DNA from: JBGAHD01 sp044226395
Lineage (GTDB): Bacteria > Pseudomonadota > Gammaproteobacteria > Xanthomonadales > Ahniellaceae
Assembly (NCBI GenBank): GCA_044226395.1
Contig: JBGAHD010000003.1
Location: 186,001-250,000 of the forward strand
Direction: 5' to 3'
Length of the DNA stretch: 64,000 nt
Part shown: positions 41,950 to 51,378 of the stretch, in pieces
Numbering within the stretch: the first letter of the stretch is position 1
Layout of the letters: every line of letters starts with the position of its first letter
Position numbers and translations under genes: made by a program
Notes under the pieces: model-generated
Database searches by the model: none
Told to the model about the DNA's origin: nothing
What the model saw: only the letters and a program-made list of their open reading frames with translations

Positions 41950-44001
41950 TCAATCCTCCTCGACGCGCGGTCGATAGGCATCGACCAACTGCTTTTGCAC
42001 GGGCGCCGGCACGGCCTCGTAGTGGCTGAACTCGATCGAGTAGCGACCTTGGCCGCCGGTGAGCGCCTTGAGCTCGTGCGCGTATTCGCCGATCTCCGCC
42101 AGCGGCACTTGCGCCTTGATCACCAACTCGCCGCCGCGCAGCGAATCCGTGCCATTGATGCGCGCGCGCTTGGTCGACAAGCCGCCGGTGACATCGCCCA
42201 TGTGCTGTTCGGGCACGGCCACGTCGAGATTGACGATGGGTTCGAGGATCAGCGGCCGCGCCTTGGCGATGGCGTCGATGAAGGCCTTCTTGCCGGCCGA
42301 CACGAAGGCGACTTCCTTGGAATCGACCGGGTGATACTTGCCGTCGTACACGATCACGCGCACGTCCTGCAGTTGATAGCCGGCCACCGCGCCGCCTTCG
42401 AGCACCATGCGCACGCCTTTTTCCACCGCGGGCAGAAACTGATTCGGAATCGTGCCGCCCTTGACCTCGTCGACGAACTCGAAGCCCGAGCCGCGCGGCA
42501 GCGGTTCAATGCGCAGGAACACCTCGCCGAACTGACCCGCGCCACCGGTCTGCTTCTTGTGGCGATGATGGCCGTCGGCGCGCGCGCTGATGGTTTCGCG
42601 ATAGGCGATCTTGGGCGGATGCGATTTCACTTCGACCTGATAGCGCTCCTTCATGCGCTCGAGCATCACGCGCAGGTGCAACTCGCCCAGGCCGCGCACC
42701 ACGAGTTCGTTGAGTTCCTTGTTGTGCTCGATGCGAAAGCACGGATCTTCCTCGGACAATTTGGTCAGGGCGTCGGACAGCTTCTGCTCCTGACCCTTGT
42801 GCGCCGGCTCGATCGCCAGGCCCGCCATGGGCTGCGGAAAATCGATGGGTTTTAGATGGATGTGATCCTCGTCGTGACTGTCGTGCAGCACGGCGTCGAA
42901 GTGGATGTCCTCGACTTTCGCCACGGCCGCGATGTCGCCGGGAATGGCGTCGTCGATCTCGACATGATCCTTGCCACGCAGTTTGAACAGATGCCCGACC
43001 TTGAACGGCTTCTTGCCGTCGTCGATGAACAACTGTGTGTCGCGCCGCACCGTGCCCTGATAGACGCGAAACACCGACAGCTTGCCCACGAAGGGATCGT
43101 TGACGATCTTGAATACGTCGGCGACCACGTGCTTGCTGGCATCGGGCTCGGGCGTGAAAGGTTCGGCGTCGGCGCCCGTGCCGCGCATGAACATTGGCGG
43201 ATTGGCTTCACCGGGATGCGGCATCAAGCGCTCGAACAGTTCCAGCAGTTCCTTGACGCCGGTGCCGGCGCGCGCGCTGACGAAACAGATCGGCACCAGA
43301 TGACCCTCGCGCAGGCATTGTTCGAAGGCATCGTGCAGTTCCTCGCCCGACAGGCCCGACTCGCCTTGCTCGAGGTAATGGCCCATCACGGTTTCGTTGA
43401 TCTCGACCACTTGATCGATGATGCGCTGGTGCGCCTCGGCGACCGAGGAAAAATCACTCTCGCCCTTGGGGTTGAAGAAGCAATCGACCACCTTGGCGCG
43501 ACCCGCGGCCGGCAGGTTGATCGGCAGGCATTCGGGGCCGAAGGCCTCGCGTAGTTGTTCGACGAGCAGTTCCAGATCGGCCTCGGGGTGGTCGATCTTG
43601 TTGACGATGATCAGGCGGCACAGGCGTCGCGCCTTGGCGTAATCCATCAGGCGCGTGGTGCTGTGCTCGACGCCGTGCAAGGCGTTGACCACGACCGCGC
43701 AGGTTTCCACCGCGGCCAAGGCCGAGAGCGTGGCGCCGCGAAAATCCGGATAGCCCGGCGAGTCGATCAGGTTGACGTGGATGCCGCCGTGATCGATCGA
43801 GGCCAAGGCCGACGCGATCGAATGCTGCCGCGCCTTTTCCATGGGATCGAAGTCGGACACGGTCGTGCCCTTTTCGATCGAGCCTGCCGTGGTCAGCGCG
43901 CCGCCGGCATGCAGCAGGGCTTCGAAAAGCGTGGTTTTGCCGGCGCCGGAGTGGCCTACCAGGGCCACATTGCGGATCTGTTCTGTGCGATAGGACGGCA
44001 T
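41950..44001 (-). CDS. Elongation factor G-like GTPase
   Basis: A 683-residue translational GTPase with all EF-G domains: G1 GHSGAGKTTLF, G3 DSPGYPDF, G4 NKID, and the domain IV run QTGGAGQFGEV with LSTKRARI near the C-terminus. ATG 44001 (MPSYRTEQIRNVAL) is chosen. The catalytic His of canonical EF-G (DTPGHVDF) is Tyr here, which marks the EF-G-like/FusA2-type subfamily rather than the housekeeping factor. It is isolated from ribosomal genes, as expected for this paralogue. Its exact step in translation is not established. Confidence 0.85.
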   Translation of the reverse strand: MPSYRTEQIRNVALVGHSGAGKTTLFEALLHAGGALTTAGSIEKGTTVSDFDPMEKARQHSIASALASIDHGGIHVNLIDSPGYPDFRGATLSALAAVETCAVVVNALHGVEHSTTRLMDYAKARRLCRLIIVNKIDHPEADLELLVEQLREAFGPECLPINLPAAGRAKVVDCFFNPKGESDFSSVAEAHQRIIDQVVEINETVMGHYLEQGESGLSGEELHDAFEQCLREGHLVPICFVSARAGTGVKELLELFERLMPHPGEANPPMFMRGTGADAEPFTPEPDASKHVVADVFKIVNDPFVGKLSVFRVYQGTVRRDTQLFIDDGKKPFKVGHLFKLRGKDHVEIDDAIPGDIAAVAKVEDIHFDAVLHDSHDEDHIHLKPIDFPQPMAGLAIEPAHKGQEQKLSDALTKLSEEDPCFRIEHNKELNELVVRGLGELHLRVMLERMKERYQVEVKSHPPKIAYRETISARADGHHRHKKQTGGAGQFGEVFLRIEPLPRGSGFEFVDEVKGGTIPNQFLPAVEKGVRMVLEGGAVAGYQLQDVRVIVYDGKYHPVDSKEVAFVSAGKKAFIDAIAKARPLILEPIVNLDVAVPEQHMGDVTGGLSTKRARINGTDSLRGGELVIKAQVPLAEIGEYAHELKALTGGQGRYSIEFSHYEAVPAPVQKQLVDAYRPRVEED

Positions 44002-44294
44002 GATCGTCTCCCTTGCGTGAGTCCCTGGCAAGGGTGGCACCGGCATGGCGCGTGGCCGACGGCACGGCGCGACCGTGACCGCCGGGCGCGGCGCGCACGC
44101 GCGCGTCACCCAACGATCCGCATCATGGTCGGCGGTGAACGCCCCACAGCGATGCGACGAGCGCAACCGCGTCGGTCATGGCGGCGCGGCCGCGCGAGGC
44201 GACCGCGGTACATACCTTGTGCCGCTTCCGCGTGGCGGTCAAGGTCGACGATGGATGCGCTGCAACATCCGCGCGTCTTCGGCACAATGGCGCG

Positions 44295-44987
44295 ATGCAT
44301 GAGCGTGGCGTGGTGATGATTCATGGCGCCGGCGCGGGTGGCTGGCAGTGGCGCGTCTGGCAAGCGCGCTTCGCGGCGCGCGGTCGGTCCGTGGTCGCGC
44401 CGGACTTGCGCGCCGTCGGCGCCGGCCTCGCCGCGACGCGGTTCGAGGACTATCAAGCACAGATCGAGAACATCGCGCGCGCCGCGCCCGCGCCCGTGGT
44501 CTTGATCGGCGCGAGCCTGGGCGGATTGCTCGCGGCGCGCGTCGCCTCGCGCGCGCCGTGCGCGGCCCTGGTGCTGATCAATCCCATGCCCGCCGCGCCC
44601 TGGCACGCGGACGCGCCGACGCGCGCGCCGTATCCGGAGATCAAGCCCTGGGGCAGGGACGCCTCGCACGAGAGCACGCGTCGCGCCTTGCCCGACAGCG
44701 ATGAAGCGACTTGGGATTTCGCCTGGCGTCGATGGCGCGATGAATCCGGCGCGGTGTTGAACGCGGCGCGTGGCGGCTTGTCGGTGGAGCGTCCGTCATG
44801 TCCCGTGCTGTTCGTGCTCGGCGAGGACGATGCCGACGCGCCCGCCGCGATCAATGCGCGCTGGGCCGGCGAGTGGATGGCGAGTGTGTTGCGGTGGCGC
44901 GGGGTTTCGCATGTCGGGCCCTTGTTGGGTCGGAAGGCCGTGGTGATTGCCGATGCGGTGTTGGCTTGGCTCGAGGGATTGGATTGA
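44295..44987 (+). CDS. Alpha/beta hydrolase fold protein
   Basis: A 230-residue hydrolase. GVVMIHGAGAGGWQWRVWQ provides the oxyanion-type HG motif, LIGASLGGLLAARVAS the nucleophile elbow (Ser in GASLGG), VLFVLGEDDADAP the acid and SHVGPLLG the His. The lid region is short. Substrate unknown. ATG 44295 gives the strand-first start usual in this fold. It lies in the 290-base divergent gap opposite the EF-G-like gene. Confidence 0.8.
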   Translation: MHERGVVMIHGAGAGGWQWRVWQARFAARGRSVVAPDLRAVGAGLAATRFEDYQAQIENIARAAPAPVVLIGASLGGLLAARVASRAPCAALVLINPMPAAPWHADAPTRAPYPEIKPWGRDASHESTRRALPDSDEATWDFAWRRWRDESGAVLNAARGGLSVERPSCPVLFVLGEDDADAPAAINARWAGEWMASVLRWRGVSHVGPLLGRKAVVIADAVLAWLEGLD

Positions 44988-44993
44988 GGGGCA

Positions 44994-45010
44994 CGCGCGG
45001 GTGACGCGCG
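44994..45010. terminator. Short GC hairpin after the hydrolase gene
   Basis: CGCGCG (44994-44999), a five-base loop and CGCGCG (45005-45010) lie just behind the hydrolase stop and ahead of the convergent FecR-like gene. The stem is short and has no U tract. Confidence 0.3.
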
Positions 45011-45118
45011 ATTTATGGCGAACGCGTGGCGAGAGCTGCGCGTCTTCGCGATTGTTTCAACGCGCGAGTGGCCGCGCCGACTCGCGTCGAACTGGCGCGA
45101 ATCCGAACTCGACTGCAA

Positions 45119-46126
45119 TCAAAACGCGTCCCGCCAATTCGCCCACCAGCGCTTCGGCTGAGTCGGCAGCAACCGCCACCACGCATCGATCGCCGCGCCT
45201 TCGCCGGCGATGAAGCGCGCGCGATGGTCGGCGTCGTCGCCGCGCGTGCCGAGGGCTTGCGCGAGGCGCGGATACAGTTCACCGCGCGCCAATTCGCGAT
45301 AACGCAGCAGGAGACTCATCAAGGTGTAGCGATCCTCGTCGCGCGCGATCCGGGCGACCTCGCGCGCGGCGGCGTCGATCGCGGCCGCGTCATCGTCGGC
45401 GATGGCCTGGTCGAGCGCTTGCACGGCCGCGCGAAAGGCCGGTGTCGCATCGACGCGCAAGGGCGAGCCGATGCGCTCGCGATCAAACGCGATGGCGTGG
45501 CCGGCGGGCACCAGCACATCGCGCGCGCCGATCAACTGCTGGACCCAGCCACTGTCGACAATCAACTGACCGCGACCTTGCGCGTCCCGACGCAGCGTGA
45601 ACGCGCAGCCCAGATCGATCGTGCGTTGCCCTTCGCTGTCGATGCCGAAAACGCCCGGCGGTGCCCAGATGCGCGCGCGCACTTCGCCATGATCCAGCGC
45701 GAGACGGTGACGGCCCGCGCGGGTTTCTATCAAACGCAGCGACGTCGAAGGCGCGACATCGACGCGACCGATGCGCGCCACGCGCAGTCGCGCGCGTTCG
45801 TCTTCGGCGGTCACGAGCGCCTGGCCCGGCGCGAGTGTCTCGGCATGCGCCGTCGCGTCGCGCGTTTGCCATTGCACGTCCCACGCCCGATCGGTCGGCC
45901 AGCTCAGGCGATACTGATAGAAGACCGCAATCAACGCGGCGACACTCGCCGCGACCGCGAACGCCCACGCCGGCGCGCGCCAGCGTCGACGCGCGCGCGG
46001 CGCGGGCGGTTGCGCCAGGGTCGGTCGATGACGCGCGCCATAGGGCGCGAGCAGGCGTTCGTACTCGCGCAGTGTGTCGTCGCCGGGTTCGTCGGGATTC
46101 CACAGCGGATCGTAAGGCGTGTTCAT
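45119..46126 (-). CDS. FecR-domain anti-sigma/transmembrane regulator
   Basis: A 335-residue single-pass inner-membrane protein: cytoplasmic N-terminus, one helix (about residues 50-72, WAFAVAASVAALIAVFYQY), then a periplasmic FecR domain (TLAPGQALVTAEDERARLRV, VDVAPSTSLRLIE, LALDHGEVRARI) and a helical tail. Its ATG overlaps the sigma factor stop (ATGA), so the two are translationally coupled. It probably restrains the sigma factor and responds to a periplasmic cue; no TonB receptor gene is nearby. Confidence 0.8.
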   Translation of the reverse strand: MNTPYDPLWNPDEPGDDTLREYERLLAPYGARHRPTLAQPPAPRARRRWRAPAWAFAVAASVAALIAVFYQYRLSWPTDRAWDVQWQTRDATAHAETLAPGQALVTAEDERARLRVARIGRVDVAPSTSLRLIETRAGRHRLALDHGEVRARIWAPPGVFGIDSEGQRTIDLGCAFTLRRDAQGRGQLIVDSGWVQQLIGARDVLVPAGHAIAFDRERIGSPLRVDATPAFRAAVQALDQAIADDDAAAIDAAAREVARIARDEDRYTLMSLLLRYRELARGELYPRLAQALGTRGDDADHRARFIAGEGAAIDAWWRLLPTQPKRWWANWRDAF

Positions 46127-46662
46127 CTCGGCACCTCGGCCAGCGCGGCGCGCAGCTTGTGCAGGCCGCGATGCAGGTTGACGCGGACGGAGTCGGGATC
46201 GAGACCCGTCAGTGCCGCGATCTGCGGACCGCTCAAGCCTTCGATCAATCGCAAAGCCAGGGTCTCGCGATACGCCGGCGGCAGCGCGCGGATCGCGCGC
46301 AGCAGCAAGGCTGCTTCCGTGCTGTCTTCCGGGCCCGCGCCGGGATCGATCAGGGGCATCGACTCATCGATGGCTTGCAGCCGCGGCGAATCGCTCGAGC
46401 GCAGATGACGCGCGATCGCGCCGATCCACGCGGCGAACTGCGCCGGCTCGCGCAACTGATCGAGTCGCTCGAAGGCGAGCACGAAGCACTCTTGCGTCAG
46501 TTCATCGGCGATGGCTGGCCGGTGCCGCGCCATCAACAAGCCATGCACCCAGGGCAGGAAGCGGCGATACAAAGACGCCTGCGCCGCGCGCGAGCCCGCC
46601 CGAGCCTCGCGCACGCGCAGGGCGAGATCCTCGTCGGTTTCCGGTGGCGCTCGTTCGCTCAT
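46123..46662 (-). CDS. ECF-type RNA polymerase sigma factor
   Basis: A 179-residue sigma-70 family protein with region 2 (ADELTQECFVLAFERLDQLR, and FAAWIGAIARHLR) and region 4 (LPPAYRETLALRLIEGLSG, IAALTGLDPDSVRVNLHRGL). It is a FecI-like ECF factor. The FecR-like partner gene overlaps its stop by four bases. The divergent gene at 46780 could be a target, but no matching promoter can be named. Confidence 0.9.
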   Translation of the reverse strand: MSERAPPETDEDLALRVREARAGSRAAQASLYRRFLPWVHGLLMARHRPAIADELTQECFVLAFERLDQLREPAQFAAWIGAIARHLRSSDSPRLQAIDESMPLIDPGAGPEDSTEAALLLRAIRALPPAYRETLALRLIEGLSGPQIAALTGLDPDSVRVNLHRGLHKLRAALAEVPR

Positions 46663-46779
46663 GTCAGGCAGAGACCGCGGACGCCGCGAACGTTAACAGG
46701 CCCGCGCGAAATCGTGCGCGGTTAACGGCGGCGACGCCCGGGGCCTCAGTTATCGCGAGCACCGAAGGAGGTAGCCGCC

Positions 46780-48183
46780 ATGAACCGAGTCCTGCTGTTC
46801 GCGTTCCTCGTGTTGTCCGCCCTGGCCGTGTCGGCCAAGCCGCTGCATCGTCTCGATGCCTTGCCGGCGTTCGATCCGCTGCATGTCAGTGGCCCTTACG
46901 CGGGGCGTCATGGCTGTCCGATGTGCACGCATGGCTACGATGCCGGCGTGATGGTGTTTCTGCCGGGCGACATCGCGCCCGCGGTGGCGCGCGCGTGGCG
47001 CGAGGCTTTGGGTGTTGAGCAATTGGCGGTGGACTCGCCGCGTTTTCGGATCTTTGTGATCCTCACGGATCGCGCGCCGTCCGAGGCCACGCTCGCGGCG
47101 TTGCAGTCGAACGATTCGCGATGGCATGTCGCCACGCTCGCCGGCCAAGCGCTGACGGACACCGAGGCCGCGTACTTCACCGATCTGTCGAAGGCGCCGC
47201 GCGGTTATGTCTTCGCGCAGCGCCGCATCGTGCGCGAATTCGATGGCGCGATCCTGACGGCGGGCGCGAAGCCGCTGGCGACCGATGCGCGCGAAGCCAT
47301 GGCGCTGCTGGCCGCGCTCTATCCCGTCGCCGTCACGGACGGCGAGCAACCGCAAGGCGAGTTGTGGCTGGCACCGCCGCGCTTGTTCTCCGAGTTCGCG
47401 CGCGAAGGCTATGCCCTGGAGAGTCATTGTCTGGGCGAACCACCGCGCTTGGCCGACGCGCTCGTGCACTTGCAAGGCCCGGCCGGCGCGAACGACGCGC
47501 ACTGGGCGCGCACCGATGAGAAAGGCTGCATGCGCCTGGGTTTGCCAGCCGGCACCTACCACGTGAGGGTCTACCCACGGACGGGCGAGTCGTTCACGCG
47601 CGAACTCGTGCTCGGCGCGAACAGCGCGCAAGAAATCATCGTCGGCGGTCCCTGCGAAGGCTGTGAGCTCGTGTTCGCCGGTCGGCCGATGCTGCCCGAC
47701 AGCGTCGCGCGCATCGCGCCTCGCGAGGAGCCCGGCGAAGCGCTGCGCATCGAAGGTCAGGTGCGCGACGCGCGCGGTCGCCCCGCGCCGGGCATCGAGA
47801 TCTACGCCTACCACACCGATCGCGCGGGTCACTATCCGCGCGACGCGCACGGCGAACACGGTCGTCTGCGCGGCTGGGCACTGACCGACGAGCAAGGCCA
47901 CTACGCCTTCGACACGATTCGCCCCGGCGCCTATCCCGGTCGCGGCGTGCCCGCGCATGTGCATGTGCACGTGATCGAGCCGGGCCGCTGCACCTACGTC
48001 ATCCCCGATCTGTGGTTCGCAGACGATCCCTTGCTCACCTCGGCATCACGGCGGACTGCGACCGCGATCACGGTCGAACCGCGTCGACATGGCGCGGCCT
48101 GGCGCGTGACGCGCGACATGGCGCTGGGCCAAGGCATCGCCGACTACGCGCGCTGCGCGCGAATCGCGTCGACCGGTACGTGA
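46780..48183 (+). CDS. Exported fusion: thioredoxin-like plus intradiol-dioxygenase-like domains
   Basis: A 467-residue protein with a signal peptide (residues 1-19). Residues about 35-180 look thioredoxin-like, with a CPMC pair in GRHGCPMCTHGYDAG and FRIFVILTDRAP. A carboxypeptidase-regulatory-like segment follows (GEPPRLADALVHLQGP). The C-terminal third (about 290-450) matches intradiol dioxygenases: EGQVRDARGRPAPGIEIYAY, DRAGHYP, RPGAYPGRGVPAHVHVHV, keeping the Tyr-Tyr-His-His iron ligands. The family cleaves catechol rings; an exported version tied to a redox domain is unusual. Substrate unknown. Confidence 0.75.
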   Translation: MNRVLLFAFLVLSALAVSAKPLHRLDALPAFDPLHVSGPYAGRHGCPMCTHGYDAGVMVFLPGDIAPAVARAWREALGVEQLAVDSPRFRIFVILTDRAPSEATLAALQSNDSRWHVATLAGQALTDTEAAYFTDLSKAPRGYVFAQRRIVREFDGAILTAGAKPLATDAREAMALLAALYPVAVTDGEQPQGELWLAPPRLFSEFAREGYALESHCLGEPPRLADALVHLQGPAGANDAHWARTDEKGCMRLGLPAGTYHVRVYPRTGESFTRELVLGANSAQEIIVGGPCEGCELVFAGRPMLPDSVARIAPREEPGEALRIEGQVRDARGRPAPGIEIYAYHTDRAGHYPRDAHGEHGRLRGWALTDEQGHYAFDTIRPGAYPGRGVPAHVHVHVIEPGRCTYVIPDLWFADDPLLTSASRRTATAITVEPRRHGAAWRVTRDMALGQGIADYARCARIASTGT

Positions 48184-48287
48184 ATCGGCGACAACGACCC
48201 CGGAATATTCAGAACGAGTTAAGCGCCAAAACGCACAATCAGCACCATCAACGACGCGGCATGTGCCGGTCGATTTCGGAGGATGTC

Positions 48288-48857
48288 ATGAAGCGGTTGG
48301 CGATGGTGTTGGGTCTCAGCGCTGGTCTGGTGGTGGCGGGTTCCGCCTCGGCCTGGCAGGACGGCTACGACACGGACTACGACTGGGCGCGCGTCGTATC
48401 GGTCGATCCGATCATCGATACCTACAACGTGCCGGTCGACCGCGACGTCTGCTACAACCAGCCGGTCGAATACTACGAGCCGCGCTATCAGTATCGCTCC
48501 GGCCGTCATCGCGATACCACCGGCGCGACGATCCTCGGCGCCCTGATCGGCGGTGCCCTGGGCAATCAGGTCGGCAAGGGCGACGGCCGCAAGGCCGCCA
48601 CCATCGCCGGCGCCGTGATTGGCGGTTCGATCGCGCACGACAATGCGCGTCATCGCGGCGAGTACTACGACGCCGGTGGCCGCTATCACCGCTCGAGCGA
48701 GCGCGTCTGCGAGACGCGCACCGAATACCGTCAGGACGATCAGGTGATCGGCTATGACGTCGCGTACGAATATCACGGCCGCGTCTACCACACGCGCACC
48801 GACTCGCATCCGGGCAGTCGCATCCGGGTCGCGGTGAACGTCGACGCCGTCGAGTAA
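48288..48857 (+). CDS. Exported glycine-zipper 2TM protein
   Basis: A 189-residue protein with a signal peptide (about residues 1-22, ending GSASA). The centre holds the glycine zipper TTGATILGALIGGALGNQVG followed by AATIAGAVIGGSIAHD (about residues 80-125), typical of 2TM-domain envelope proteins such as those of the SlyB/rickettsia 17 kDa group, though no lipobox Cys is seen. The C-terminal part (CETRTEYRQDDQVIGYDVAY) is a beta-strand pair common to the family. GGAGG at 48278-48282 fixes ATG 48288. A U-tract terminator follows. Confidence 0.85.
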   Translation: MKRLAMVLGLSAGLVVAGSASAWQDGYDTDYDWARVVSVDPIIDTYNVPVDRDVCYNQPVEYYEPRYQYRSGRHRDTTGATILGALIGGALGNQVGKGDGRKAATIAGAVIGGSIAHDNARHRGEYYDAGGRYHRSSERVCETRTEYRQDDQVIGYDVAYEYHGRVYHTRTDSHPGSRIRVAVNVDAVE

Positions 48858-48899
48858 GGCATGACGCGGTCCCCGCAAGGGAACCCAGTACCGCGCGGA

Positions 48900-48927
48900 A
48901 CGGGGCCGAAAGGCCCCGTTTCTTTTT
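48900..48927 (+). terminator. Rho-independent terminator
   Basis: ACGGGGCC, loop GAAA, GGCCCCGT then TTCTTTTT: a perfect eight-pair stem with a stable GNRA-type loop and U tract, 43 bases after the glycine-zipper stop. Confidence 0.9.
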
Positions 48928-49137
48928 GGGCCGCGGCCTAAGGCCTTCGTGATGATCTCGGCGAAGTCGGGGCCAGGGCGCGAGGCGAGGGCAGTCGCTT
49001 CGCGCTCGTCGCGCGAAGCCATGCCTGCTCGACCCGCCACGCGCATCTTCGCGAACTCATTGGCGACCGTGCGAAAAAACATTCCGCGAATCCGAAGTTA
49101 ACGCGGGATTACGCCAAGCCCCGTTACAACACGTCAC

Positions 49138-49902
49138 ATGGCGGACGGGATAGATCTACTTCGGGGGCTCGATCGCAAGGATCGCGAGTTCATGCTCGCG
49201 GTTCGCTATCGGCATGACGGCGACGATCGCCGGCTCAAGCGCTTCGTGTGGGGCGCGATCGCGCTGCTGCACGTGGCGATGATGATCGGTCTGTACCTGC
49301 TGGCGCGTGATCAGGGTTTGATCGCGGGCAAGCCGCGCGAGACCGTGCTCGAAGTCGTTTTCCTGCCCGAGCCCACGCCGCCGCTCGAAGCGCCGACGCC
49401 GGAAGCCACGCCGGAACTCGCGGCACCCGCGGCCTCACCAACGACCCCGCCGCCGACGCCCGCGCGTCGCGCCAAGCCCGGCGAACAGACCATGTCGGTC
49501 GAGTTCGGTCCGCCCGCGCCCACGACCACGTCCGCGCCGCCCGTGCGACTGTTCGGCAGCGACGGCCGTCCGCTCGTTTCGCAATCGGTGGTCGATGCCG
49601 CCGACGCCAAGCCCGCGCCTGGCTACGTCGACAAGCCGCGCGAGGGCGATCGCTTCATCGGCGATCACGACAACGTGCAGTACCGCTCCACGCGCTTCAA
49701 TCGCTACTGGCGTCGCGACAAGGAAACGCTCGGCCAGGAAATCGTGCGCAAAGTGCCCTTAGCCGCGATTCTGCTGCAAGGCGTGGAAGGCGATCCCTGT
49801 CCGCCGCGCTCCGAGGACCCCGAGTGCGAAGCCCAGGCTCGGCCGCAGAAGCTCGAATCGCCCTTCCCGCAGGACTGGTACGAAGAGTTCTCGCGTCACT
49901 GA
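49138..49902 (+). CDS. Proline-rich single-pass membrane protein
   Basis: A 254-residue protein with an N-terminal cytoplasmic stretch, one membrane helix (about residues 37-57, FVWGAIALLHVAMMIGLYLLA) and a Pro/Ala/Thr/Glu-rich spacer (about 75-145) as in TonB-like envelope-spanning proteins. The C-terminal region (DHDNVQYRSTRFNRYWRRDK) is not a TonB domain and carries a Cys pair (DPCPPRSEDPEC). It may span the periplasm. Function unknown. Confidence 0.7.
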   Translation: MADGIDLLRGLDRKDREFMLAVRYRHDGDDRRLKRFVWGAIALLHVAMMIGLYLLARDQGLIAGKPRETVLEVVFLPEPTPPLEAPTPEATPELAAPAASPTTPPPTPARRAKPGEQTMSVEFGPPAPTTTSAPPVRLFGSDGRPLVSQSVVDAADAKPAPGYVDKPREGDRFIGDHDNVQYRSTRFNRYWRRDKETLGQEIVRKVPLAAILLQGVEGDPCPPRSEDPECEAQARPQKLESPFPQDWYEEFSRH

Positions 49903-49992
49903 GTTTCACGCGCCGGCGCTCCCGCGCGCGCGCATACTGACAGTGAATCCGCGCGCGACCCGCATCTAGCGGCATCCAGCGGGGTCACACTC

Positions 49993-51237
49993 ATGAGCGA
50001 AACACGATTCGATGCACGTCGTCGCCAACTTCTGGCGACCTTCGCGGCCGCCGGGCTGATCGGTTTCGGTCCGCGCCTGTGGGGCAAGAGCGCGGGCTCG
50101 CCGCGCGTCGCGGGCCTGCCGTCGCGGCTGCGACTCGATGGCCTGGCGCCCGGTCGCTTGCGCGGGCCTGATGCCAACGGGCTTCGTCTGCTGCCCGGCT
50201 ATTCCTCGCGCATCATCGCGCGCGCCGGCGAACCGGTCGCGCCCAGCGGTCATCTCTGGCATGACTTTCCCGACGGCGGCGCCGTCTTCGCCCAGCCCGA
50301 TGGCGGCTGGATCTATGTGTCGAACGCCGAAGTCAGCGGCGCGCAGGGTGGCGCGAGCGCGCTGCGCTTCGATGCGCAAGGTCGGGTCATCGATGCTTAT
50401 CCGATTCTCGCCGGTACCTCGCGCAATTGCGCCGGTGGTCGCACGCCGTGGGGCACGTGGCTTTCCGGCGAAGAACACGACGCCGGACTGATTTGGGAAT
50501 GCCCGGTCACGCGCGGCGGCATCGCGCACGCGGTGCCGGCCATGGGCACCTTCGCGCACGAGGCCGCGGCCTACGATCCGCCTTCGCAATGTTTCTATTT
50601 GACCGAAGACAAACCCGACGGTCGCCTCTATCGCTTCAAGCCGCTGGCCACGGGCTCGCTGCAGGCCGGCGTGCTCGAAGCCATGCTCGTGCATCCGGGC
50701 GATCCGAATGGCCCGCGCTTCTTCGACTGGGTGCCGGTGTCCAATCCCAATCCCACCGGCACGCAAACGCCGACGCGCTATCAAGTGCCCGACGCGGCAG
50801 TGTTCAATGGTGGCGAAGGCATTTGGGCGCACGACGACGCGGTCTACTTCACGACCAAGGGCGACAATCGCGTGTGGCGGTTCCGCACCGGCACACGGCA
50901 GATCGAAGTGTTCTACGACGCCGCGTGGTTCGCCAACCCGGTGCTCACGGGCGTCGACAACATCGTCGTCGCCAGCGACGGCACCGCGCTCGTGGCCGAG
51001 GATGGCGGCGACATGCAAGTGGTCGCGCTCGATCAACGCGGCGGCGTGTGGCCCTTCCTGCAAGTCGTGGGTCAGGACGGCAGCGAGCTCACCGGCCCCG
51101 CGTTCTCGCCCGATGGCACGCGGTTCTATGTCAGCTCGCAGCGGGGCCCTTCGGCGCAGGGCGGCACGCGCGGCGTGACGTACGAGATTCGCCTCGTCGA
51201 TCCGCTCGACGCGCTGTTCTCCGACGACTTCGAATAG
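49993..51237 (+). CDS. Tat-exported PhoX/DUF839-like phosphatase-fold protein with LFSDDFE tail
   Basis: A 414-residue protein with a twin-arginine-type start (DARRRQLLATFAAAGLIGFG). The body follows DUF839/PhoX: GWIYVSNAEVSG, NCAGGRTPWGTWLSGEE, GTFAHEAAAYDP, FYLTEDKPDGRLYRF and GPAFSPDGTRFYVSSQRG. PhoX enzymes are calcium/iron alkaline phosphatases; enough motif survives for a family call, not for activity. The last residues LDALFSDDFE repeat the tail seen in two other exported proteins of this window. Confidence 0.85.
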   Translation: MSETRFDARRRQLLATFAAAGLIGFGPRLWGKSAGSPRVAGLPSRLRLDGLAPGRLRGPDANGLRLLPGYSSRIIARAGEPVAPSGHLWHDFPDGGAVFAQPDGGWIYVSNAEVSGAQGGASALRFDAQGRVIDAYPILAGTSRNCAGGRTPWGTWLSGEEHDAGLIWECPVTRGGIAHAVPAMGTFAHEAAAYDPPSQCFYLTEDKPDGRLYRFKPLATGSLQAGVLEAMLVHPGDPNGPRFFDWVPVSNPNPTGTQTPTRYQVPDAAVFNGGEGIWAHDDAVYFTTKGDNRVWRFRTGTRQIEVFYDAAWFANPVLTGVDNIVVASDGTALVAEDGGDMQVVALDQRGGVWPFLQVVGQDGSELTGPAFSPDGTRFYVSSQRGPSAQGGTRGVTYEIRLVDPLDALFSDDFE

Positions 51238-51378
51238 CACGTCGACGCGCCGCGCGCGCCTTGGCGTCGCGTCGCCATCTTCACGCGCTCACGACGGGCC
51301 GACCGAGCGAAAGGTCGGCCCGCTTGCATGGGGAGGCCGGGCGAGGGCACAGTGCGGGCCTGCCATCCGGGGGTCGCC

